From NCBI GenBank assembly GCA_942486035.1, contig CALNXK010000023.1, positions 3,097,501-3,161,500 of the forward strand: a DNA stretch of 64,000 bases, read 5' to 3'. Position numbers and translations under genes: made by a program. The notes under the pieces are model-generated. The model did not search any database. It had not been told where the DNA came from and saw only the letters and a program-made list of their open reading frames with translations. Of the stretch, positions 50,001 through 57,801 are shown piece after piece. Within the stretch, counting starts at the first letter, position 1. Each line of letters opens with the position of its first letter. This stretch comes from Porites lobata. Taxonomy: Eukaryota; Cnidaria; Anthozoa; Scleractinia; Poritidae.

Positions 50001-53000
50001 TTTGGTTGACAGAGAACACCACTTGGCCTATCTTCGCAGCGGTAATTGCAATTTAAGAAATTGCTGGGACTTTAACGGGATTCGAACCCATGGCCTCTGG
50101 GTTATATCAGGGACACCCAACGAGGATATAGTTCAAAACCACTTAAATATAGCACAATTTGCCGGTGCAGATACCTTAAATGTATTTTAGTATTTATTTT
50201 TACATAAGCTTGGATTCCTTTGTTCTTCTCGGGGGCAGTATATTACATAACCCCCGAATCAACTGTCTGAAAAGCTGGGTGCGGCTTTGATTGTTTGAAG
50301 GGAAGAGCGGGGCTAATGAACAGGTAGTTAAAATGTGAGGGGATTATGTATTAATATGCAAGGGGAATAAACTTATTCCCCTCGCACGAGGGGAATAAAT
50401 CCCATAACCCCTCGCTTCAGGCCGATAACCCTTAGTTAAACAGTAGATATAGGCACATTTTTATCCCCTAAAAATTTTTCATCTGTTTGGATTTCCTAGC
50501 TGAAAGTCTAGTGATCTGAAAATTATAGGGATTAAAATTCACCTTTTCCAAAATTTCAGCCACAAGGAAGGCTCCCGAAAATTCTAGGTGACCTTTTAAG
50601 GGTAAAAATCATCTAAAAATGGGCAATTATATCATTTTTTAGATGTTCGAAAATCCTAGGAGAGGCAGGCAAGCAAGAAATTTTACAACAAATGTTCCGA
50701 GAATTCTAGATCTTAAGTCGTCTTCTCAGGGGCACCCAACAATTTTCGGAAAAATATCTGTTCGGAAGACGATTTGAGATCTAGAATTTTCGAAACATTT
50801 GTTGTAAAACTTCTTGCTTGCCTGCCTCTCCTAGGATTTTCGAACATCTAAAAAATGGTATAATTGCCTATTTTTAATGGATTTTTACCCTAAAAAGGTC
50901 ACCTAGAATTTTCGGGAGCCTATTTTCTGGCTGATATTTTCGAAAAGGTAAGTTTTGATCCCTATAATTTTCGGATCACTAAACTTTCAGCTTGAAAATC
51001 CGAACAGATGAAAAATTTTTAGGGGATAAAAATATGCCTTTATCTACCGTTTAAATACTAAAATATGTTTAAAAATGGTATGTTTAAGTGGTTTTGAACT
51101 ATATTCCCGTTGGGTGCCCGTCTTCTGAACAGATATTTTCCGAAAATTGTCGTTGGGTGCCCCTGTTATATGGGTCTACATTGCTTAGTTGGTGAGAGCA
51201 CTACAGCGCTAACAATGGCGATCATATCTTCATTCAAAATTTGTATTTCTGCAGTTCACATTATCATCCTAAAGTGGTTAACCACACAATCAACTGTTAT
51301 GTGTATCTCTGAATTAGCGGTCTACCTGTTTTGGTAGTTATAATAACCACACTCCCTATAAACTCCCTATCTCCTGCACTCTGGGAATGATATAGTACTC
51401 TATGCACCTTCACAGGAAAGTCTTGGTTTCGTTAAGTTGCTGGCTGAATCCAACTCCGACAAGTCTACAACAAATCACAAGCAAAAACCGTATTAATTGG
51501 TACGTAGATGGTGTTGAATGCTCAATCACTCAAACGTATATTCAGTAATCTGGCAGGCATACATTTACTGCACATATTAAAAGAAAACATGAATACTCTT
51601 TGATTTACATTTGCTGCTTCGTGGATTAAATTTCTTCCCATGCCAACAAATAAGCAACTTAAATGCATTATTTCATCTTGAGTCCGCATACAGGTTATGG
51701 GCCATTGATGGCCCATCAGGCCAGAGCTTATCCCAGTTTCCATGGCAACTAGAGATATCTCTTCTCTCCCTTTGATGGAAATTGTTTTTAGTTAGACTTT
51801 ACCAATGACTCCACAAACCTCTTACAATACATTTATTACAATACGCAAATTAACAACTGTAGTGTGATCACTACACTACTAACATTACAATACACAATAT
51901 GAAAAGGAAAAAAATATTGGCTGGACTCCCCTTGATGTGATGATAGTCCCTAATAGCCCTGACTTTGCTGGCACGCATTTATACACCTGGGTGGAGTGAG
52001 GCACAGTGAGAGTTTGAGTGTCTTGCCCAAGAACACAATACCTGGCCAGGGTTTGAACCCATACCTCTTAATCTGGAGTCCAGCACTCTAACCCCTAGGT
52101 CACAACCCCTACCTCCAACAATATCATTATCTATCTTTCATTTAACTACTAGAAATCCTTTAAGCACAACAAAATCAACATTCTGGTACAGAGAGCAAAA
52201 TGATAACAAGCCTCCAAATAATAAGAAGGAAAGAACTTCCCGACTAAAACTACCTTGATAGTGAGGCCATGAACGAAAAACAACAGGATCACTCAAAATG
52301 TGGGTGACAAGAGAGGCAGCCATCACACTGGCACAGGATTCCCAATGCTCTGATGTCAACTGAGTGCAATCTGCGTAATCAGCTATTCCTTTCACAATGA
52401 GCCATTCAATCTGGGTGTCAAATGCAGCTGTGAAGATACCTAAAACACATATTTGGAAAGTATGAGTGATAGGGTTAGTCGTCCCACACAGCAATCAACC
52501 TTATGGCAGTCAAACTGCCATAAGGCAATTAAGGTGGCTCCACTGGGTTTTTAGGGACTATACTTCCCCACTTTGAATGTTTACTACGTCAGCATTAACA
52601 AAGATATTGGAAAAAGGTTACTGCAGTGTAGTTCATAAAGATGAAAATTTGTTATGATAATTATTCTTGGGATTGTCAAGTTTTTAAAACATTTATCACG
52701 CAGGTCTAGATAGCAGTAACAATATAGATAGTCGTATAAACATAACAACTTTCTTTAATTTTCCAGACAAGTTTCGACGGTACATCCGTCATCTTGAGTG
52801 TTACATATTTTGAAATCGCCGTTGAATTTAAAGCGCGCACGATCTTACAAAGTTCATTACATTGCCTTGTCAATATTACCTAGTAAAACAAAATTAAATG
52901 AGTGACGCTTAGTTCTTTACAGGGAGAGAGTCAGGTTTTAATGTGTTTCACCTGCTGGTTGAGATCGGGCTTCTCCCATTTTATAAACATGGATTCCTTA

Positions 53001-55406
53001 AGCTTCACTTGGTACTTAGTGGCTGCAGAGTCCAGGATCTCGAAGTTTAAAAACATTCGAAGACCTGTCTGAAAGTAAGTGCTCGCACACTCGTGTGGAG
53101 AAGTGTCGGCTGGTTTCACCAACATAAACAAGCATTACACACAATAATTTATAAACCACACGCGTGCGTAGCCCCTCAGGGACAGCATCTTTCACATTAA
53201 AAAGATTCCTGACTTTGAAAGTAGTAAAGACTAACCTTAAATCAATAGGTTTACATAACTGGTTAGCAAGTTTGCGTATACTCCTCTGTGCGGTGACTGA
53301 GAAGTGCCCAACGTAAGGGATTTTAAAGAAGAACTTAGGTCTTTCGTGGGGCTCGACTCCTGAATAGGGCTGTGTTTTCCCTCCCTTGACTGCTGTCTGA
53401 ATATAGTTAGAAACATATTTGTCGATAAGGTTCTCAGGGAAGAGATTCCTCCGCAGAATGACAGACAATTTTTTTAAGGTCAGTATGGAACCCCATCCAA
53501 GTGTTGTTTATCTTAAAAGTTCTATGAATCAAGGTTTTGATTAACCCCAATTTGTAGGTAAAGGGGCAAAAACTTAGATAACTGGTGAGCAGACCTGTGA
53601 AAGAAGAACATCTAGGAAAGGTAGAACATGGTCAGTTTCCCGCTCCATTGTAAAGCGTATATTGGGGTGTTGATTGTTGATGTAATTGAAGAAAAGGGTT
53701 GCATCCCGTTCATGGTGGAAAAAGCAAAATGCATGGTCTACGTAGCGACGATAGAATAATACCTCTGAATCCCCATATTGATCCAACAATATATTCTCAT
53801 GGTGACCCATAAAGAGATTGGCAAGCACAGGGGCAAGGGGGGACCCCATGGCTACACCATCCACCTGATCATAGAAGTTACCTTTGAACAGGAAGTGAGT
53901 GTCCTTGGTAGCAAACTCAAACAGCCTTTTAAGCTCATTTTTACTAAGTTTCAACCCTGGATTACTCTCAGTAATATATTTGATGGCAAGGTTAATACAA
54001 TCATCTAGAGGGATGTTGGTGAAGAGGCTTTCAACATCGAAGGAGACCATAAACATCCCATGCAAAGATAGATCATTGATTTTGTAAGATCACGCGCGCT
54101 TTAAATTCAACGGCGATTTCAAAATATGTAACACTGAAGATGACGGATGTACCGTCGAAACATGTCTGGAAAATTAAAGAAAGTTGTTATGTTTAAACGA
54201 CTATTTATCAGGCAGTTTTCAAATTACCATGAAATTTGTAGGCATGGACTAAATTACAGACAAAAATGTTAAAGAAAGCAACTCAATGCATGCTTATCAA
54301 ATTCTTCGTACTATCAATAATTGGCCAATTATTGGTCGAAGCAATCCCCATCTCAAATTTCCCTGATGTCATCAAGTCCTGTTTTGACTGCAAATCATCG
54401 TGTCTTTTGTTATGTTGTTTAGCAAAGGGCGTTTTTACCTTTGGCTAGATATCATTTGATTGATTGTTTTGATTAAACAGAAAGCAGAATAATCTCGCAG
54501 CACCGAGAATACATAGCATTTGTTGAGAAGTGTGAAAAGTGAACAATAGCCCCAAAACCTGGATAATCTGTACCCTTTTACCCCAACAAACATTCAGAAG
54601 TGTAATTTCAAAATAAGAGGCTTTGAGTACTACTGAAAATAAATAAAAGCAAGAAATATGAAAGGAGAGGAGGAATGGAGAAAAATCACCAAGGGGAACA
54701 ACATTAACTCACCTTCTCCTTCCATTTCAACAGCCACTGCATCAGGATGCAGTTCAGAAAGTTGTTGACGTCTCCATGCAGCACTGACCTCCTCTGGGCC
54801 ACTTAAAAACTCCCCATCAGAATGTACTTGGATCTCTTGTGCTGCTGGGTCCTTCAGAGGTGCCTCCCACCCACAATTGGAATATTTGATGATATCAAGA
54901 AATCTTCTGCTTACACAACTTCTCAAGCTGGTTGACCGCCCTTGATATGTTGTTAATTTTGCTGAAACAACAACATCTCCTAACTTGGTTTTGTTAGGGT
55001 TAAGGCCAGTGCATGCTCCAACAGAAATAACCGCCTTGGGTCTTAGTTTGGAAGCCGCATTCTTCACAGATATCAGAGAACCCCCGGGACCAATGCCATT
55101 TTTATAGTAACGCAGTAATGCGACTTTCACTTTCTCCTCTTGACTCTGATCTACATGCGAAAAGTAAACATAACCAAGACCATCGAACCAGCACTTGTAT
55201 GGATCCTGTAGCTCATGATAACAAGCTAAGAACTCACAGTTCTTGACTGTTAATAATAACACATCAACAGGAAGATTTGCATCTTTTGGGTCCTTTGTTT
55301 TTGCCTTGACATCACGCATGGATAAACAGTTAATTCTAAGCTCCGGAGGGTCGCCATTGCTGCTTTTTGAATTACTAGCGTTATTGTCTAGTACCGGTTT
55401 TGACAT
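41033..55406 (-). CDS. PNP-NACHT-LRR protein (NLR-like innate immune receptor with nucleosidase-type effector domain)
   Basis: Three coding exons on the minus strand: 55406-54713, 52439-52254 and 43800-41033 (GAAG|GTGAGT, TTTTAG|GTATC, CAAG|GTAGTT, AAAGCAG|ATTCTG). All joins are phase 1 and give 1215 residues. Residues about 45-285 are a PNP_UDP_1 (nucleoside phosphorylase/nucleosidase) domain, with ISVGACTGL at 127-135, KLGDVVVS at 141-148, VEMEGEG at 226-232 across the first junction and the catalytic-type Asp in GIADYAD (D252). NACHT ATPase follows: P-loop GNPGVGKST at 378-386, Walker B VLLVLDGFDEY from 455 and TTRPS sensor at about 490. The last about 230 residues hold RNI-type leucine-rich repeats (LRSLDLSWN, LRVLDLSQN, LARLDLSHN). 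The likely role is ligand sensing by the LRRs, NACHT oligomerisation and nucleotide cleavage by PNP. A 5' UTR acceptor lies at 55437-55438. The second junction spans an 8.4-kb intron full of transposons and is inferred from phase, acceptor quality and domain logic. The alternative is two separate genes. Confidence 0.8.
44911..45903 (+). CDS. DIRS gag-like protein
   Basis: A 330-residue frame, the first in the DIRS element. It starts MSEESQK and has an acidic N-terminal half, a central helical part (KINKQIWQQLRQETR, AVLQLCNSANGDQRN) resembling the conserved region of DIRS gag proteins, and a C-terminal Arg/Gly-rich tail (RGVRGRGRFG, GRGRASS) suited to nucleic acid binding. There is no zinc knuckle. 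The frame is intact. It is followed within 30 bases by the RT frame. Confidence 0.8.
   Translation: MSEESQKITNSGGTSPVDFKAMFAELLDDAKRDILAHVQDSIEKVYADFEDYETGPESGEASTECSDTAVVTTVATKINDFIQPKTSDPAEGSDGGSFKSLADEFSVLEKTSPAIDANLAEIVKSLLTEKLTKEKLAEVQNKYLRPENCTNLVAPKINKQIWQQLRQETRNNDSAFQKAQSLLLSGLYAVLQLCNSANGDQRNVLTHTAVLLLSANRELNLKRRDLIRPDLNKQYAPLCNPSTAVSTFLFGDDLNKEVEELTKSQKLSNKVTPKRRMEPYKVPASRGVRGRGRFGHSAGRGRASSNSFLGQGRGHARPHQNPRTSATKTQ
45930..47996 (+). CDS. DIRS reverse transcriptase-RNase H
   Basis: A long frame that extends upstream of the first good initiation codon at 46206 in the same frame, back to about 45930. Translation could therefore begin by reinitiation or frameshift after gag. RT blocks are visible: TRPKKDGSHRVIFNLKKLN, SIDLKDAYYSIPI, LPMGLTSSPRIFTKV and the catalytic GYIDDSF. 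RNase H follows, with VVYTDASQMGWGAQ, HINYLELLAVK, SDNNTAVSYIN and SNIDADRLSR. The region up to LDLFASRLN-like sequence (PDIDLFASRLNAQ) is typical of DIRS polyproteins. No stop or frameshift is seen within it, so this part may be recent. Confidence 0.88.
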   Translation, partial: TLATTIIANQTPFKAGGLRDCLHVWKTITSDPFIWDAVTHCHIEFDWQPGVCTSVTRPFCSFTEIEQTIIDNEVEKFLLKGIIRLSSHEDGQVISPIFTRPKKDGSHRVIFNLKKLNESVTYHHFKMDTLETAIRLMRPGCYMTSIDLKDAYYSIPIAEEHQKYLKFIWRDQLYAFTSLPMGLTSSPRIFTKVLKPVFSHLRSQFGHTCLGYIDDSFYLEDSYTECEEATLRAIQLFVSLGFKIHPEKSVIIPTQILEFLGFILNSILMLVTLTNKKAVKILQLCQKFSLPNKRFTIREVASFLGTLVSSFPGVEFGPLHYRHIEVDKEANLKLNRGNFDSFMTLSHDSLEEIHWWSANILTASRRIFHNSPDVVVYTDASQMGWGAQIEHGNNTSGIWSKSESSRHINYLELLAVKLALSSLLDARNNIHVRVMSDNNTAVSYINSMGGCRSLECNSITKDIWDWAVDKDIWLSAAHIPGSSNIDADRLSRNLNLDLEWMLSAPIFQRIVALFGKPDIDLFASRLNAQVKDYVSWKPHPMAKFVDAFTIDWSQFFFYAYPPFCLVSRCVQKIIHDQASGILVIPLWTTQPYFTAVLSLLTETPRVFNASVQNLIHPTLDGPHPLHQHLQLMVCKLSGDPCRSLRFRQTLSTSSCIHGETALRNNIKCILTSGCNFAVKERLIRCIPL
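47816..48805 (+). pseudogene. DIRS tyrosine recombinase, broken by two frameshifts
   Basis: It overlaps the RT frame and starts with an SAM-like core-binding part (DSTQKQYKVYINKWLQFCSE). It then enters the catalytic part (LVMLIALTTGQRCQTL, with the first catalytic Arg in GQR). The reading frame shifts near 48325-48345 and again near 48455-48475. The last segment carries GHSTR (the H-x-x-R box) and STFRKFY with the candidate nucleophile Tyr. The breaks mean this copy cannot make its own integrase. Confidence 0.8.
48911..49030. repeat. DIRS internal complementary region (ICR)
   Basis: 48911-48949 is the reverse complement of the element's first 39 bases and 48950-49030 that of its last 81 bases. 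The two are joined without a gap, which fixes the element ends at 44401 and 49222. In the DIRS replication model this joint templates circularisation. The second half also forms a perfect hairpin with 49142-49222. Confidence 0.88.
50440..51165. repeat. Head-to-head pair of the ATTTTCGGA repeat family
   Basis: 50440-50735 is an inverted copy and 50735-51165 a direct copy of the repeat at 40080-40480. They meet at GGGGCACCCAAC and form an imperfect palindrome of about 700 bp in intron 2 of the NLR-like gene. Confidence 0.75.
51960..52112 (-). mobile_element. tRNA-derived SINE fragment
   Basis: On the minus strand a polymerase III A-box-like stretch (CCTAGGGGTTAGAGTGC) is followed about 35 bases on by a B box (GGGTTCAAACCC). 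After that comes a non-tRNA tail (TTCTTGGGCAAGACACTC) common to animal SINEs. Acceptor-stem pairing is absent, so it is not a tRNA gene. It lies in intron 2 of the NLR-like gene near exon 2. Confidence 0.6.
52930..53468 (-). pseudogene. Penelope-like C-terminal region with GIY-YIG endonuclease remnant
   Basis: Continues the PLE protein in another frame. It has thumb/linker sequence (PYVGHFSVTAQRSIRKLANQ), then VYVGETSRHFSTRVCEHL, which resembles the GIY-YIG nuclease core (the VGET-R-R-EH pattern). A third frame ends with LKESMFIKWEKPDLNQQ, the usual PLE C-terminal phrase. Several frameshifts make it non-functional. Confidence 0.75.
53574..54065 (-). pseudogene. Penelope-like reverse transcriptase fragment
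   Basis: 163 residues with PLE hallmarks: SFDVESLFTNIPL, VDGVAMGSPLAPVLANLFM and FLDVLL. The catalytic box reads YVDH where family members have YVDD, so the second Asp is lost. The N-terminal fingers are absent. The frame is broken before the following segment at 53468. Confidence 0.82.
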
Positions 55407-55551
55407 GGCTGATGAAGTTCCTTAGTTGAAGTGCCTCTAAGGAGAAAAACAAATGAATTTTATGACAATTAATCAATGTGCTTAGAAATAGTGACATATC
55501 AAAGAGTCATTGAAGGAATGCTCTAAAGAATCTGTTTTGTAGAACTTACAA

Positions 55552-55840
55552 TTGAACCTCCATTATGGGGCGACCCTCGGGGTACTGGAGTACAAACAAG
55601 TGACTGGAGTGGGCATTACTGCTCCACAATCAGTTGTCATCTTCCATCTTGGACTGTACTTTCCCTCGTGCCACTTAGAGTAATGGAGGTGACAACAATA
55701 TGGAAGAACTCTTGTTGGGTTGGCAAAATGTGGCCACGGCCGTTTAATAAAGGTTTAATTTACAATAAATGCAAACTACTGCTTACTACATGATTACTGT
55801 GGACGCTTAATAGAGGGTGGCTGGCTTCATCGAGGTTCAA
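55552..55840. repeat. MITE-like element with TTGAACCTC ends
   Basis: TTGAACCTCCATTATGGGGC at 55552 and the inverted GAGGTTCAA ending at 55840 frame about 290 bp. The interior phrases (CGACCCTCGG, CGCTTAATAGAGGG) are of the same style as the element at 58210-58707. It sits within 150 bases of the NLR-like start codon. Confidence 0.5.
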
Positions 55841-57011
55841 CTTTTTGCAACTCCAGAATACCCGGCCACATAGTTTCTTTTGTTATTCGATGAAATCCAA
55901 GTAAGTGGTCGGGTATTCTGAAGTTTAGCCATAAAAAGGCTTAAGTGCTCGGACATTTGTCCAGTATTCCCCTCCGTACAAACCTAATGTTTATCTGTGT
56001 TTTCACCGCCGCCGCAGTATTTTGCTTTGCTTTCTACTGTGTCTAAAAAATTATCAGTCATGCACCTCACCAAGTCACCGCCATCTTCTTTGATCTCAGC
56101 ACATTTGTTGGAGACGCTGCTCCGTGGTCCCGTCGGCGGCTGCTCTGTGGCGAAAAGTATTTAACTTTCATTTCAATCAGGTTTGTTGCGTTTAGCAACC
56201 AACATTTTGCAGATTATCGTTCTTAAATTGTCCTTGTTTTCTTTACATTTGTATCAGCGGGCTTGTTTCAAACGACAGTAACACCACTTTAACCTCTTTA
56301 TGGATAACAAATGCTCCTAAAACGTCTAAGAACGAAACGTTGCCAGAAAAGCATAACAACTTCACGATCGCGCTGTCGACAAGGAAAAGACATTTACAAG
56401 GGTGTGCCGTTATCCAATTATGGTAAAAACGTAGGGAGACTAGACTGGGCAGGCGGAGGAAATGGGTACGAGGAAGTGAATGGAGGCATTTCCATTGCGA
56501 CCAGGGAATTAAGAATTAAGAAAATGGATGGAAGGGAACAGAGACCCTGCTGCTTTTTAAAGAAGTTTCTTTCCTCCTCTTTTTTTCCCGGGCTAAGCGC
56601 TAGTCTCCGCTGAGTATCCTTCTCGTGACGAAGGAAAGAACGGATGTGTAAAGACCTGAAAGAGGTTCCCAGGAGGTACTTCGTATGAGGCCTGGTATGA
56701 GGCTATAGTCCAGATGATCGGCCGGTTACGTGTCTGTAAAAACTTCGCTCAGCATCGATTCGAGTATTTTCATGACGGTCCTTCAATCCCGTCATTTCGA
56801 GCAAAGCATCGATCCCGACAGTTTTAACTAGCTTATCCCACTACCAATCTTTTGTTTTTGAAAGTTTCCAATGTAGTGGGTTCTAGATCCCTTCTTCTTC
56901 TTCGGGGAACAAGGGGCGTGAGAGACTCGTGGAAACTTTGTTTCACTTATTTACGTCAAAATGAAAGATTTCTTTTTTTTGGTAACAAATAACGGTTTTT
57001 CTACCCTGGGT

Positions 57012-57120
57012 GCCAGAGGCTTTTCATGCGCGGTTTCCGGTTTCGGTCAAGCCTTAAAAAGTGACCGGCGCGGCTTCGCTGCTCGTGTCTTCGGCCTTCG
57101 GCCGACGAAACGAAGCTCCC
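57012..57120. repeat. Dispersed repeat, also present inverted at 59560-59665
   Basis: The phrases GCCAGAGGCTTTTCATGCGC, GGTTTC and TTCGGTCAAGCCTT occur here, and as reverse complement around 59560-59665 (AAGGCTTGACCGAATATGGA, GCGCATGAAAAGTCTCTGG). The two copies lie on either side of the RBR gene's 3' exons. The class is unknown. Confidence 0.55.
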
Positions 57121-57801
57121 CGTCGCACACGAGAAAAAACCTCTGGTACCCATGGTACGATTTTTCCGAATCTCGGGAAAGAAAGACTCTAGGATGGAGG
57201 CGTGGTTGTTTTCGCCCTGGTAATAGCTTCACCCTGGGTATCCGGGGGAAGTAGTGTTAGTGTTTCCCTCTTGATTATGAGGTTTTGTTGAACAAAAAAA
57301 AAAAGCATTAAAAGGAGACATTTGGAAAGACAAAGATTTTCACGAAGTGCTGTTCAGATAATGAGATCACTAATCTCCTGGAAACCTGCTGTAAATTTTA
57401 ATTGAAATTTCCTTTATCTTTACCTATGACTTACAACTGAAAACAACAACAACAGCAAAAACGACGATAGACAATGGTGACAACTTGGACAAGCTTCCTT
57501 TTAAAAATCTAAAACAATCTATCAACCCTAAGGCATAAGCCAATGCCATAAAAGTCATGAAACAACAGTGATCGGCTGCATGACCGGACCATTCTTTTGC
57601 ACGCAATATACGTATAAGGCACCTCACAAACAAAACGCTTATATATATATATTATACCTCGATACTAAAACGTGACTATCTTCGGTAAATGACAACGCGA
57701 ATTTTCAGCCTCAAAGGGCCTCTAGAGTTCGCATCAATTAATGTAAAGGTGATGGTTTTCATCTTTGCGGTCTGAAACTGAACATCTGAGGATTGTTGAC
57801 G

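Larger units (their letters stand above)
52711..54206 (-). mobile_element. Truncated Penelope-like element (PLE)
   Basis: A minus-strand retroelement with a Penelope-type reverse transcriptase and a GIY-YIG-like endonuclease region. Inverted repeats of about 105 bp flank it: 52740-52857 (GACGGTACATCCGTCATCTT) against 54086-54190 (AAGATGACGGATGTACCGTC). Such terminal repeats in inverted orientation are typical of PLEs. The coding part is 5'-truncated and broken. Confidence 0.8.
52533..54310. mobile_element. Divergent relative of the TTAA palindrome, interrupted by a Penelope-like element
   Basis: TTAA then GGTGGCTCCACTGGGTTTTT at 52533 matches the end of the element at 35829. Homology continues to about 52710 (TTACTACGTCAGCATTAACA, GGGATTGTCAAGTTTTTAAA). 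It resumes at about 54207-54310 with TAGGCATGGACTAAATTACA, which matches the right arm near 37155. The right boundary is approximate. It lies in intron 1 of the NLR-like gene. Confidence 0.6.
55407..57801. other. Intergenic region between the NLR-like and RBR ligase genes
   Basis: It holds the upstream region of the NLR-like gene. There is a splice acceptor at 55437-55438 (CTCCTTAG), 30 bases before the start codon, implying a separate 5' non-coding exon that I could not place. A MITE (55552-55840) and repeat debris at 57012-57250 follow. A frame at 56311-56613 on the plus strand is basic and low in complexity with no family match, and I do not call it. Confidence 0.5.

Noticed and set aside
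50065..50110. tRNA-like B box GGGATTCGAACCCATGGCC
   Set aside because: No matching A box, cloverleaf or acceptor stem; probably SINE debris.
52035..52110. tRNA gene on the minus strand (A and B boxes present)
   Set aside because: The acceptor stem does not pair and the sequence runs on into a SINE-type tail, so it was called a SINE fragment.
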